Below the pieces are notes generated by a model. The model ran no database searches and had not been told where the DNA came from. It saw nothing but the letters and a program-made list of their open reading frames with translations. From the NCBI RefSeq assembly GCF_016785095.1, contig NZ_JAEKJB010000015.1, positions 310,001 through 374,000 on the forward strand: a stretch of DNA of 64,000 bases. The letters are read 5' to 3'. Shown in pieces: positions 36,999 through 44,837 of the stretch; position 1 is the first letter of the stretch, and each line of letters starts with the position of its first letter. Made by a program: the position numbers and the translations under genes. The stretch comes from Alloalcanivorax marinus (GTDB taxonomy: Bacteria; Pseudomonadota; Gammaproteobacteria; Pseudomonadales; Alcanivoracaceae).

Positions 36999-37016
36999 TC
37001 CGATCATTTGTTCGGA
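36999..37016. promoter_or_regulatory. Palindrome in the SDR-TetR intergenic gap
   Basis: TCCGA (36999-37003) and TCGGA (37012-37016) form an inverted repeat with an 8-bp spacer, 12 bp before the TetR ATG. A second pair, TGTCA ... TGACA, lies at about 36961-36979. Either could be the TetR operator controlling the divergent genes. Confidence 0.45.
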
Positions 37017-37028
37017 TTCAACTCGGAT

Positions 37029-37661
37029 ATGCGGACTTCATCGCGTCAACGCCGGCCCACCCAGAAACGGGCCAAAGCCACCGTCAACGCCATCGTCGAG
37101 GCCGGTTTTATTTCCCTGTCCCGCCATGGCCTGGAAGGCACCACCACCCGCCACATCGCCGAAATCGCCGGCGTCGGCGTCGGCTCTCTCTATGAATACT
37201 TCGCCAACAAGGAAGAGGTGTTCGACGCCATGCACCAGCACGTGGTGAGGGAGGTGGTGGCCCTGGTGCAACCGCGCATTCCGGAACTGGTGCGCCTGGA
37301 CATCCGTGAACTGGTCGCCGAATTGCTGTACCGCTACCGTGACCTGCTGGAACGGGACGATGGCCGCTACCTGCGCTACATGAGCTACGCTGCCTACTTC
37401 GCCCCGCGCAATCAGTTGGAACCGATCACCCAGTTACTGATGAATCTGTTGGTGCAATACGTCATGCACCATCCCCAACTGACCCGGCTGGGCAACCTGC
37501 CGGCCATGGGCTTCATCATGATCAATGGCGGGATATTCACGGTGATCCGCTATCTCACCGACCCCAATCCGGCGGTGGATTTCGACGACCTGGTGCGCGG
37601 CCTGGGCGACATGGTCGCCCACTTCGTGGATGGAGAACTGGGGAAATCAGTTAACAGTTAA
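37029..37661 (+). CDS. TetR-family transcriptional regulator
   Basis: This 210-residue regulator has an N-terminal TetR helix-turn-helix (KATVNAIVEAGFISLSRHGLEGTTTRHIAEIAGVGVGSLYEYFANKEEVFDAM) and a helical ligand-binding domain. An ATG at 37029 is taken; a TTG at 37008 is an in-frame alternative and neither has a strong ribosome site. It is divergent from the SDR gene, so it likely represses the SDR / di-iron protein / BVMO cluster. It ends in GTTAACAGTTAA, a motif that recurs at about 39.55 and 39.67 kb. Confidence 0.88.
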   Translation: MRTSSRQRRPTQKRAKATVNAIVEAGFISLSRHGLEGTTTRHIAEIAGVGVGSLYEYFANKEEVFDAMHQHVVREVVALVQPRIPELVRLDIRELVAELLYRYRDLLERDDGRYLRYMSYAAYFAPRNQLEPITQLLMNLLVQYVMHHPQLTRLGNLPAMGFIMINGGIFTVIRYLTDPNPAVDFDDLVRGLGDMVAHFVDGELGKSVNS

Positions 37662-37683
37662 TAGCTTCAGCCGCGGCGGTCTT

Positions 37684-38154
37684 TTACTTGAGAAGGTCCT
37701 TGTGCAGGTGCGGCGCGTCGGCACCGACCCGCTGCCAGGTCTGGCTGCGACCGAGCAGGCTGACGCCGATGTAGCCGCGCGCTTCCAGGGTGTCCGGGTC
37801 GGCCAGAGTGGCCTTGGCGCTGTAGGTCTTGCCGTTGTCGGGAGAGTAGATGTTGCCGTCCTCCCATTTGTTGCCGCCGGCGTAGTGCAGGTCCTTGAGT
37901 ACCTCCACGCCGAGCAGACGGCGGCCGCGCTTCTCCTCATCCGGGTTGTTCTCGTCGTAGCGGGCCTCGCCACTGCTTGAACCCACTACCCGGCCATTCC
38001 AGGTGTCCTCGTTCACCTGGTAAATCTGCACATAACCGCCACTGTCGGTTTCCCATACACCCTCGATGGCGTGGCTGTCGTCGGCGGCCCAAGCGGCGGC
38101 GCCGGCGGTAAGCAGCGGAGCGGCGACCAGGGCGGAAATCAGGGATCGGATCAT
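37684..38154 (-). CDS. DUF2147 family exported protein
   Basis: This 156-residue secreted protein has a signal peptide (MIRSLISALVAAPLLTAGAAAWA, then ADDSHAIEG) and the DUF2147 core: GVWETDSGGYVQIYQ, WNGRVVGSS, LLGVEVLKDLHYAGGNKWEDGNIYSPDNGKTYSAKATL and ARGYIGVSLLGRSQTWQRV. Such proteins are small periplasmic beta-barrel-like domains of unknown function. GAGGA lies 8 bases before the ATG at 38154. It is convergent with the TetR gene. Confidence 0.88.
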   Translation of the reverse strand: MIRSLISALVAAPLLTAGAAAWAADDSHAIEGVWETDSGGYVQIYQVNEDTWNGRVVGSSSGEARYDENNPDEEKRGRRLLGVEVLKDLHYAGGNKWEDGNIYSPDNGKTYSAKATLADPDTLEARGYIGVSLLGRSQTWQRVGADAPHLHKDLLK

Positions 38155-38291
38155 GGTGGATTCCTCTTCGGTTGAAGGCGGTGAGCGACGTGAAGGGTAT
38201 ACAACTCCCGGGAAGTTGTCTGCCAATCCGTCGTCGCTTCGTTCCCCCTATTAGAAGGGCAATCCGGTGGATGGGTTTATAAAAAACCGTG

Positions 38292-38328
38292 AAAACGCGC
38301 CGGGCGCCGGTGGGCACCCGGCGGCGCG
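38292..38328 (-). terminator. Probable Rho-independent terminator of the aminotransferase gene
   Basis: On the minus strand, just after the aminotransferase stop, CGCGCCG and CGGCGCG form the outer stem of a GC-rich hairpin with further pairing inside (CGCCGGGTGCCCACCGGCG is one option), followed by TTTT (38295-38292) and, 5 bases later, a longer T-run. Confidence 0.55.
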
Positions 38329-38329
38329 G

Positions 38330-39469
38330 TCAACCCAGAATGTGCTTCAGAGCGTTTTCCAGGGTCTCCACGGTACGCTCCACATGGTTGAGCTTATCAA
38401 GACCGAACAGCCCCACGCGGAAGGTCTTGAAGTCCGCCGGTTCGTCGCACATCAGCGGCACGCCACCGGCGGTCTGCAGGCCCTCGGCGATGAACTTGCT
38501 GGCATTGTGCAGGCCGTCATCGTCGGTGTAGCAGACCACCACTCCCGGGGCCTCGAAGCCCGGCGCCGCCACGCTGCGGATGCCATGGCGGGCGAACAGC
38601 GCACGCACCCGGCCACCCAGCTCTTCCTGCAGGGCCCGCACCACCGGGAAGCCCTGGGCACGGGTCTCCTCCATGAAGTCGCGGAAGCGCGCCAGACTGT
38701 CCGTGGGCAGCGTGGCATGGTAAGCGTGGCCGCCGTTTTCGTAGGCGCGCATGATGTCCAGCCAGCGCTTCAGATCGGCGGCGAAGCTGGTGCCGCGGGT
38801 CTCTTCAAGACGGGCCAGGGCGGTGTCGTTGAACATCACCAGGCCGGCGCAGGGTGACGAGCTCCAGCCCTTCTGCGGCGCGCTGATCAGCACGTCCACG
38901 CCGGTGTCCCGCATGTCCACCCAGATCGCCCCGGAGGCGATGCAGTCGAGCACGAACAGGCCGCCCACCTCGTGCACCGCCTCGGCCACCGCCTTGATGT
39001 AATCGTCCGGCAGGATCATGCCGGCGGCGGTTTCCACATGGGGCGCGAACACCATCTCCGGCTTTTCCCGGCGAATGGTGTCCAGCACCTCGTCCAGCGG
39101 CGCCGGCGCGAACGGCGCCGGCTCGCCCTCGCCGCTCACCGGCCGTGCCTTGAGCACGGTTTCATCGGCGGGGATGCCGCCCATCTCGAAGATCTGGCTC
39201 CAGCGGTAGCTGAACCAGCCGTTGCGGATCACCAGGCAACGCTTGCCGGTGGCGAACTGGCGGGCCACCGCTTCCATGGCGAAAGTGCCGCCACCGGGCA
39301 CCACCGCCACCGCTTCGGCGCCATAAGCCTGCTTCAAGGTGGTGGAGATATCCCGCATCACCTGCTGAAAGGCCTGGGACATATGATTCAGGGAGCGATC
39401 CGTGAACACCACGGAATATTCCAGCAGACCGTCCGGGTCCACCTCGGGCACCAGTTGAGACACAAGCAT
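38330..39469 (-). CDS. Class V aminotransferase (alanine/serine-glyoxylate type)
   Basis: This 379-residue PLP enzyme has the fold-type I core: VPGGGTFAMEAVARQF (phosphate-binding loop), FVLDCIASGAIWVDMRDTG (Asp binding the pyridine N) and VLISAPQKGWSSSPCAGLV with the PLP Lys. The C-terminal VVVCYTDDDGLHNASKFIAEGL matches the class V small domain. It resembles alanine/serine-glyoxylate aminotransferases; other donors are possible. It is a single leftward gene divergent from a 2-hydroxyacid dehydrogenase gene across a 245-bp gap. Confidence 0.85.
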   Translation of the reverse strand: MLVSQLVPEVDPDGLLEYSVVFTDRSLNHMSQAFQQVMRDISTTLKQAYGAEAVAVVPGGGTFAMEAVARQFATGKRCLVIRNGWFSYRWSQIFEMGGIPADETVLKARPVSGEGEPAPFAPAPLDEVLDTIRREKPEMVFAPHVETAAGMILPDDYIKAVAEAVHEVGGLFVLDCIASGAIWVDMRDTGVDVLISAPQKGWSSSPCAGLVMFNDTALARLEETRGTSFAADLKRWLDIMRAYENGGHAYHATLPTDSLARFRDFMEETRAQGFPVVRALQEELGGRVRALFARHGIRSVAAPGFEAPGVVVCYTDDDGLHNASKFIAEGLQTAGGVPLMCDEPADFKTFRVGLFGLDKLNHVERTVETLENALKHILG

Positions 39470-39551
39470 TCTCCCGCTTCAAAACCTTGAATAATGACAG
39501 GCTCCCGTTATAGAGACGCCGGCGGCGCGCTGCAAGGCATGGTGGGGGAAA

Positions 39552-39677
39552 GTTAACAGTGAACCGTTAAAAGTGAACCGTTAAGAGCGCGGGGCCGGTG
39601 AAATGGAACCGGCGTGCCCGCGTCGAGGCGCGCCATGCGGTAGACTCCCTCTCCTGGTCCCCTTTCACTGTTAACGA
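39552..39677. repeat. Inverted and direct GTTAAC-type repeats between the aminotransferase and dehydrogenase genes
   Basis: GTTAACAGTGAA at 39552-39563 is matched by its complement TTCACTGTTAAC at 39666-39677. Overlapping the left copy, AGTGAACCGTTAA occurs twice in tandem (39558-39570 and 39572-39584). They fill much of the otherwise featureless 39470-39714 gap. A relative, GTTAACAGTTAA, ends the TetR gene near 37650-37661. Confidence 0.7.
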
Positions 39678-39714
39678 TTAACTGTTCATTTCTTTATTCG
39701 CTCGGAGCTTTGCC

Positions 39715-40662
39715 GTGACCACTCTCAACATCCGCACCCTTACCCTGCCCACCCAATGGCACCTGGACACCGTCAAGGACCAGGCTGGGGATCTGAGGTT
39801 GGGCGTCTGGGATCTGAAAGGCGCGCCCGAAGGGCTGAGCGAGGCGGAGGTGGAGGCGGTGGTGTTCCACCATCCGGCCGGCGAGGCGGGCAAACAGCGC
39901 CTGTCCACCCTGCCCAACCTGAAGCTGATCCAGACCCAGTCCACCGGTTACGACGGCTTTATCGAAGCGGGGCGCGGCGCCGCCGTGGCCAGCGCCTACG
40001 GGCTGCACGCCGGCCCCACCGCCGAGCTCACCCTGGGGCTGATTCTCACCGCCCAGCGTGGCCTGGACCATTTCGCCCGGGACCAGGCGGACCATGCCTG
40101 GCGACCGTTCACCACGCCGGGGCTACTGGACCGCAAGGTGCTGATGATCGGCACCGGCGGCGTGGGCGCCGCCATCGCCGAGCGACTGGCGCCGTTCGGC
40201 GTCGAGCTGACCCGGGTCGGCACCCGCGCCCGGGACGATGAGCACGGGCATGTGCATGGCGTGGACGAGTTACCGGCCCTGCTGCCGGCGGCGGAGATCG
40301 TGATTCTGATCACGCCGCTCAACGACGCCACCCGGGGCATGGTGGACGCGGACTTCCTGTCCCGCCTGCCAGACGGTGCCCTGGTGGTGAACGTGGCCCG
40401 TGGCCCGGTGGTGAACACCGACGCCCTGCTCGCCGAACTGCGAAGCGGCCGCCTGCGCGCCGCCCTGGACGTGGTGGACCCGGAGCCTCTGCCCGCCGAC
40501 CATCCCCTGTGGGACGCGCCGGGACTTTGTCTGGTCCCCCATGTGGGTGGTCGCTCGGAAGCCCTCAAACCACGCCTGGCCACCTACCTGCGCGAACAGG
40601 TACGCCGCATTGCCAACGGGGAACCGCTTCAGAATCTGGTCCACGCGGGGAATCGCGGCTGA
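39715..40662 (+). CDS. D-isomer-specific 2-hydroxyacid dehydrogenase
   Basis: This 315-residue NAD(P)-dependent dehydrogenase has the Rossmann motif MIGTGGVGAAIAERL, the substrate/catalytic Arg in VVNVARGPVVNTDALL, Glu in DVVDPEPLPADHPLW and the catalytic His in CLVPHVGGRSE. This places it in the phosphoglycerate/glyoxylate/hydroxypyruvate reductase superfamily. GTG at 39715 is used with GGAG upstream. The divergent aminotransferase could supply a 2-oxoacid, suggesting joint work in glyoxylate or serine metabolism (inference). Its stop codon falls inside a REP-like element. Confidence 0.87.
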   Translation: MTTLNIRTLTLPTQWHLDTVKDQAGDLRLGVWDLKGAPEGLSEAEVEAVVFHHPAGEAGKQRLSTLPNLKLIQTQSTGYDGFIEAGRGAAVASAYGLHAGPTAELTLGLILTAQRGLDHFARDQADHAWRPFTTPGLLDRKVLMIGTGGVGAAIAERLAPFGVELTRVGTRARDDEHGHVHGVDELPALLPAAEIVILITPLNDATRGMVDADFLSRLPDGALVVNVARGPVVNTDALLAELRSGRLRAALDVVDPEPLPADHPLWDAPGLCLVPHVGGRSEALKPRLATYLREQVRRIANGEPLQNLVHAGNRG

Positions 40663-40674
40663 AGCCGCTCCTAC
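40652..40674. repeat. REP-like palindrome overlapping the dehydrogenase stop codon
   Basis: The sequence ATCGCGGCTGAAGCCGCTCC continues to TAC at 40674 and is the reverse complement of the GTAGGAGCGGCTTCAGCCGCGAT element seen at 50405. The TGA of the D-2-hydroxyacid dehydrogenase (40660-40662) is part of it, and the carboxylase gene ends 20 bp beyond. Confidence 0.75.
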
Positions 40675-40693
40675 GCGCCCGCCAGGCCGCCGC

Positions 40694-43600
40694 TCACCAG
40701 GTGTCGATCATCGGCCGGCGCTTCCCAGCGATGGGTTCCAGCCCGCCCGGCGGGGTGGCGCGCAGGCCGCGCAGAATCCAGGCGCGGGAATCCGCCGGGT
40801 CGATGACCGCGTCGATTTCCAGAGCGGCGGCCATGCTCAGCGCCTCGCCACGCTCATAGAGCTTGTCCACCAGTTGCTGAAACAGGGCCTGTCTTTTCTC
40901 CGGCGTTTCCTGGGCGTCCAGCTCCTTCTTGTAGGCCAGGTTCACGGCCCCTTCCAGGCCCATGCCGCCGAACTCACCACTGGGCCAGGACGCGCAGAAC
41001 ATGGGCGCGTGGAAAGAACCGCCGGTCATGCCCTGGGCCCCCAACCCATAGCCCTTGCGCGTCACCAGCGAGAGCAGCGGCACGGTGAGGCTGGCGGCGG
41101 TGACGAACATACGGCAGGTGCGGCGCACCATGGCGGTCTTCTCCTCGTCCGGCCCGACCATGAAACCGGGGGTGTCGCACAGGCTGACCATGGGAATGCC
41201 GAAGGCGTCGCACAGCTGCATGAAGCGCGCCGCCTTGTCGGCGCCGGCGGCGTCGATGGCGCCGCCCAGCACCTTGGGATCATTGGCGATCAGGCCCAGC
41301 GGCCGGCCCTCGATGCGTACGAAGGCGGTGATCATGCCCGGCGCGAAATCCCGACGCAGTTCCACCGTGGAGTCGGTGTCCACCAGCAGGCGGATCAACT
41401 CGCGCATGTCGTAGGCGTGCAGCCGGTTCTCCGGCACCGCCCGGCGCAGCCAGCGCTGGTCCTCGCAGTCCCAGCCGGTGACCGTGCCCTGGAAATAACC
41501 CATCAGTTTTTTCGCCAGGGCGGCGCCTTCCTGTTCGTCCTTCACCACGCAGTCAATCACGCCATTGGCGCGCTGCACGGCCACCGGCCCCACTTCCTCG
41601 GGCTTGAACACGCCCAGGCCACCGCCTTCGATCATGGCCGGCCCGGCCATGCCGATGCAGGCATTTTCGGTGGCGATGATCAGATCACTGGAGCCGGCGA
41701 ACACCGCGTTGCCGGCGAAGCAGCGGCCGGACACCACGGCGATGCGCGGCACCAGGCCGCTGAGGCGCGCGTACTGCAGGAAACTGGGGCCGTCCAGGCC
41801 GGCCACCTTGGTGGCATTGTCGGTGTCGCCGGGGCGGCCGCCGCCACCTTCGGCGAAGAAGATCACCGGCAGCTTCTGCTGCTCGGCCACCTGCAGAATA
41901 CGGTCGGTTTTCTTGTGGTTCATGGTGCCCTGGGTGCCGGCCAACACGGTGTAGTCGTAGGCCAGCACCGCGCAACGGCTTTTGCTTTCGTCGAACAGCC
42001 CGCCGTTCACCGCGCCGATGCCGACCACCATGCCGTCCGCCGGGGTGTTGGTGATCAGGTCGTCCAGGTCGCGGCGAGCGCGCTGGGCGGCGAAGGTGAA
42101 GGCGCCGTATTCGATGAAACTATCCTCATCGATGATCGCCGCCACGTTTTCCCGGACGGTACGCTGGCCGGTCTTTCGCCGCCGCGCCACCGCGTCCGGC
42201 CGGTTCTCATCGAGCAACAGGGCTTCCCGGGCCCGCAGTTTCGCCAGGTCCGGACGGATGCGGTCCAGATCGATCTCTTCTTCCTCCGCGTCGGCGTCGT
42301 CGGCCACCTCGCCCGGTTCGATGAACAACAGTGGATCGCCGGCGGCCACCGCGTCACCCACCGCGAAGGCGAGCTGGCATACGGTGCCGCTGGTGGTCGC
42401 TTCCACCCGGTGCTGCATCTTCATGGCCTCGACGAAGGCCACTGGCTGGCCTTCGCGGACGCTGTCGCCCTCGGCAACCAGCAGCTCCACCACCACGCCC
42501 TGCATCGGCGTGGCCACGCCTGCGGTACCCGGCGGCGCCTGGATCGACGGGCCCTGTGATTCCACCTCGCCACCGGCCTCGCCGAAGTGCAGGGACGGGT
42601 GCTCACCGCCGTTCACCAGCTCGGCCATGTGGTCGTCCACGAAGCGGGTGTAAACGGTGTTGTCGGTGACTTCGTCGCGCCGCAGCAGGTTCTGCAGGAA
42701 GCCGACATTGGTGTCCACGCCCTCGATACGGAACTGGCACAACGCCCGGTAGGCGCGCCGCACGGCGGTGGCGAAGTCGCCGCGACCGTGCACGATCAGC
42801 TTGGCCAGCAGGGAATCGTAGTGGGGGCTGGTGCGATAGCCGCGATAGCCGAAGGTGTCCACGCGGATGCCCGGGCCGGACGGCGGCTCGAAGGTGGCCA
42901 GGGTGCCGCCGGCGGGACGCGCCTCGCCGCTGGCGTCCATGGTTTCCATGTTGACCCGCAGTTGCACGGCGAACCCGGAAGGCGCCGGCACCGTGTCACG
43001 GCTCAGGCCCAGATCCGCCAGGGAAGCGCCGCCAGCGATTTTCAGCTGGGTCTGCACCAGGTCCACGCCGGTGACTTCCTCGGTGACGGTGTGCTCCACC
43101 TGCAGGCGCGGGTTGGCTTCGATAAAGGCGAAGCGGTTTTCATCCGCGTCCACCAGGAATTCAAAGGTGCCCAGGCCGCGATAGCCGACCCGGCCCGCCA
43201 GCCGCAGGGCGGCGTCCAGCAGCTTGTGCCGGGTCGCGTCGGAAAGCGTCGGCGCCGGCGCGATTTCCACCAGCTTCTGGTTACGGCGCTGCAGGCTGCA
43301 TTCCCGTTCCCACAGGTGCACCGGCGCGTCGCCGCCGTCACCCACCACCTGCACCTCGATGTGCCGGGCGCGATCGATAAAACGCTCCACGTACAGGGCA
43401 CCGTTGCCGAACGCGGCCTGCGCCTCCGCCTGGCAGCGCTTGAATGCCTCGGCCAGGTCGTCGCCGGGACGCACGATGCGCATGCCTCGCCCGCCGCCGC
43501 CGGCGATCGCCTTGACGATCACGGTGGCGTCGGCGCCCAGCCCGTCGCGGAACGCCCGCGCCTGCTCAAGGGTAGTGTCGGCACCGGTGCCGGGCACCAC

Positions 43601-43984
43601 CGGTACCTCGCACTCCTCCGCCAGCACCCGGGCGCGGGCCTTGTCGCCCAACAGCGCCAGCACCTCCGGGGTCGGCCCCACGAAGGTGAGGCCGGCCCGC
43701 TGGCAGCGCTCGGCGAAGTCACGGCTTTCGCTGAGAAAGCCATAGCCGGGATGCACCGCGTCGCAGCCGGCCTCCACGGCCACCCGCACCAACTGTTCGG
43801 CGTCCAGGTAGGCGGCGGCGCCGCGCCCCTCCAGCCGCACCGACTGGTCGGCCACCCGGGTATGCAGCGACCGCTCATCGTCGGCGGGGTGGACCGCCAC
43901 GGTGGCGATGTTCAGGTCGGCGGCGGCGCGGGCGATGCGCACGGCGATTTCGCCACGGTTGGCGATCAGAAGCTTACGGGTCAT
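40694..43984 (-). CDS. Single-chain biotin-dependent acyl-CoA carboxylase (BC-BCCP-CT)
   Basis: This 1096-residue polypeptide carries all carboxylase parts: biotin carboxylase (about 1-450, ATP loop AGGGGRGMRI at 161-170, EANPRLQVEHTVTEEVTGVDLVQ), biotinyl domain with EAMKM at 519-523 (biotin on Lys522), and carboxyltransferase (about 580-1096; FFAEGGGGRPGD, GGSFHAPMF). The order matches single-chain long-chain acyl-CoA carboxylases rather than the split acetyl- or propionyl-CoA enzymes. ATG at 43984 begins the conserved RKLLIANRGEIAVRI; the upstream extension is rejected. It is divergent from a TetR gene with an operator between. The acyl-CoA used is unknown. Confidence 0.9.
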   Translation of the reverse strand: MTRKLLIANRGEIAVRIARAAADLNIATVAVHPADDERSLHTRVADQSVRLEGRGAAAYLDAEQLVRVAVEAGCDAVHPGYGFLSESRDFAERCQRAGLTFVGPTPEVLALLGDKARARVLAEECEVPVVPGTGADTTLEQARAFRDGLGADATVIVKAIAGGGGRGMRIVRPGDDLAEAFKRCQAEAQAAFGNGALYVERFIDRARHIEVQVVGDGGDAPVHLWERECSLQRRNQKLVEIAPAPTLSDATRHKLLDAALRLAGRVGYRGLGTFEFLVDADENRFAFIEANPRLQVEHTVTEEVTGVDLVQTQLKIAGGASLADLGLSRDTVPAPSGFAVQLRVNMETMDASGEARPAGGTLATFEPPSGPGIRVDTFGYRGYRTSPHYDSLLAKLIVHGRGDFATAVRRAYRALCQFRIEGVDTNVGFLQNLLRRDEVTDNTVYTRFVDDHMAELVNGGEHPSLHFGEAGGEVESQGPSIQAPPGTAGVATPMQGVVVELLVAEGDSVREGQPVAFVEAMKMQHRVEATTSGTVCQLAFAVGDAVAAGDPLLFIEPGEVADDADAEEEEIDLDRIRPDLAKLRAREALLLDENRPDAVARRRKTGQRTVRENVAAIIDEDSFIEYGAFTFAAQRARRDLDDLITNTPADGMVVGIGAVNGGLFDESKSRCAVLAYDYTVLAGTQGTMNHKKTDRILQVAEQQKLPVIFFAEGGGGRPGDTDNATKVAGLDGPSFLQYARLSGLVPRIAVVSGRCFAGNAVFAGSSDLIIATENACIGMAGPAMIEGGGLGVFKPEEVGPVAVQRANGVIDCVVKDEQEGAALAKKLMGYFQGTVTGWDCEDQRWLRRAVPENRLHAYDMRELIRLLVDTDSTVELRRDFAPGMITAFVRIEGRPLGLIANDPKVLGGAIDAAGADKAARFMQLCDAFGIPMVSLCDTPGFMVGPDEEKTAMVRRTCRMFVTAASLTVPLLSLVTRKGYGLGAQGMTGGSFHAPMFCASWPSGEFGGMGLEGAVNLAYKKELDAQETPEKRQALFQQLVDKLYERGEALSMAAALEIDAVIDPADSRAWILRGLRATPPGGLEPIAGKRRPMIDTW

Positions 43985-44032
43985 GGCGGCAGTCCGGTTT
44001 TTTATCAGTCGATTCACAGATCGTTTGGCGGC

Positions 44033-44073
44033 AAGATAGCGAGATACTGACTTGCACGTCAATTAGTATTGAC
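44033..44073. promoter_or_regulatory. Carboxylase promoter with overlapping 16-bp TetR-type palindrome
   Basis: GTCAAT-TAGT-ATTGAC (44058-44073) is a perfect inverted repeat. On the minus strand its end overlaps a -35 TTGACG (44062-44057), followed after 18 bp by TATCTT (44038-44033), giving a good promoter for the carboxylase about 42 nt upstream of its ATG. Binding there would block the promoter. Confidence 0.65.
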
Positions 44074-44140
44074 TCAGGTTTTATTTACTTGCAGATTAGT
44101 CAACACTCGCAGCGTTCCACCCAACCATGAGGAGGCCGGC

Positions 44141-44776
44141 GTGGCCCGACCGGAAAAAAAATCCCAGCTAGGCCAGCCACCCATGAAGGCCCAGATCAAG
44201 GCCGCCGCCCGGGCCCTGTTCATCGAGCGCGGGCTCAGCGACGTCAGCTACGGCGACATCGCCGAGGTGGTCAACACCACCCGCGCCAACCTGCATTACC
44301 ACTTCGGTAACAAGGCGGCACTGATCGAGGCGGTGTTCCAGGAAACCTTCGATGACCTGGAGCAGCAGTTCCAGAATGTGTGGGCGCGTCCGGGGCTGAC
44401 CCTGGCGGAACGCATCGGCCTGGTGGCCGCGGATTGCGAACGCCGTTTTTACGAATTCAACGACAGCGAAAAGGGCCGTAACCCCTGGAGCCTTTCGGCA
44501 CGGGCGCGGTTCGAGCGACACCTGATTCCGGAGCGCATCCAGGAAGGCATCTCCGAGATGTCGCGACATTTCGAGGACTATGTGTCCCATGCCGTGAAGC
44601 TGGCCATTGGCAGCGGCGAATTGCGCCCCGACACACCGGTGCGCCAGGTGGTGATGCTGATTACCCCACTCTGGTATTTCGGCTCCCTGCTCACCCAACA
44701 CAGCGGCCTGAACAAACTGCTCGACCATTATCAGGCGGTGATCGACACCGTCACCGCCGCTTACGGCAACCGATAA
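44141..44776 (+). CDS. TetR-family transcriptional regulator
   Basis: This 211-residue regulator has its HTH in about residues 15-65 (KAQIKAAARALFIERGLSDVSYGDIAEVVNTTRANLHYHFGNKAALIEAVF) and a helical effector domain with a C-terminal TetR-like dimer region. GTG at 44141 follows GAGGAGG by 6 bases and is preferred to the earlier start at 44069. It is divergent from the acyl-CoA carboxylase, whose promoter carries a perfect palindrome, so it is probably its repressor with an acyl-CoA as effector. It may also read into the ABC genes 61 bp downstream. Confidence 0.9.
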   Translation: MARPEKKSQLGQPPMKAQIKAAARALFIERGLSDVSYGDIAEVVNTTRANLHYHFGNKAALIEAVFQETFDDLEQQFQNVWARPGLTLAERIGLVAADCERRFYEFNDSEKGRNPWSLSARARFERHLIPERIQEGISEMSRHFEDYVSHAVKLAIGSGELRPDTPVRQVVMLITPLWYFGSLLTQHSGLNKLLDHYQAVIDTVTAAYGNR

Positions 44777-44789
44777 CAACAATCCCCTT

Positions 44790-44807
44790 CGGCCTCGGAA
44801 GAGGCCG
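44790..44807. other. Stable hairpin in the leader of the ABC transporter operon
   Basis: CGGCCTC-GGAA-GAGGCCG forms a perfect 7-bp stem with a GGAA tetraloop between the TetR stop and the first ABC gene. No T-run follows, so it is not a clear terminator. Confidence 0.5.
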
Positions 44808-44837
44808 ACCGTGGATGTGCCCGCACGGAGATAAACC

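Noticed and set aside
44790..44807. Terminator between the TetR and the ABC operon
   Set aside because: The hairpin is perfect but no T-run follows on either strand, so termination is not supported.
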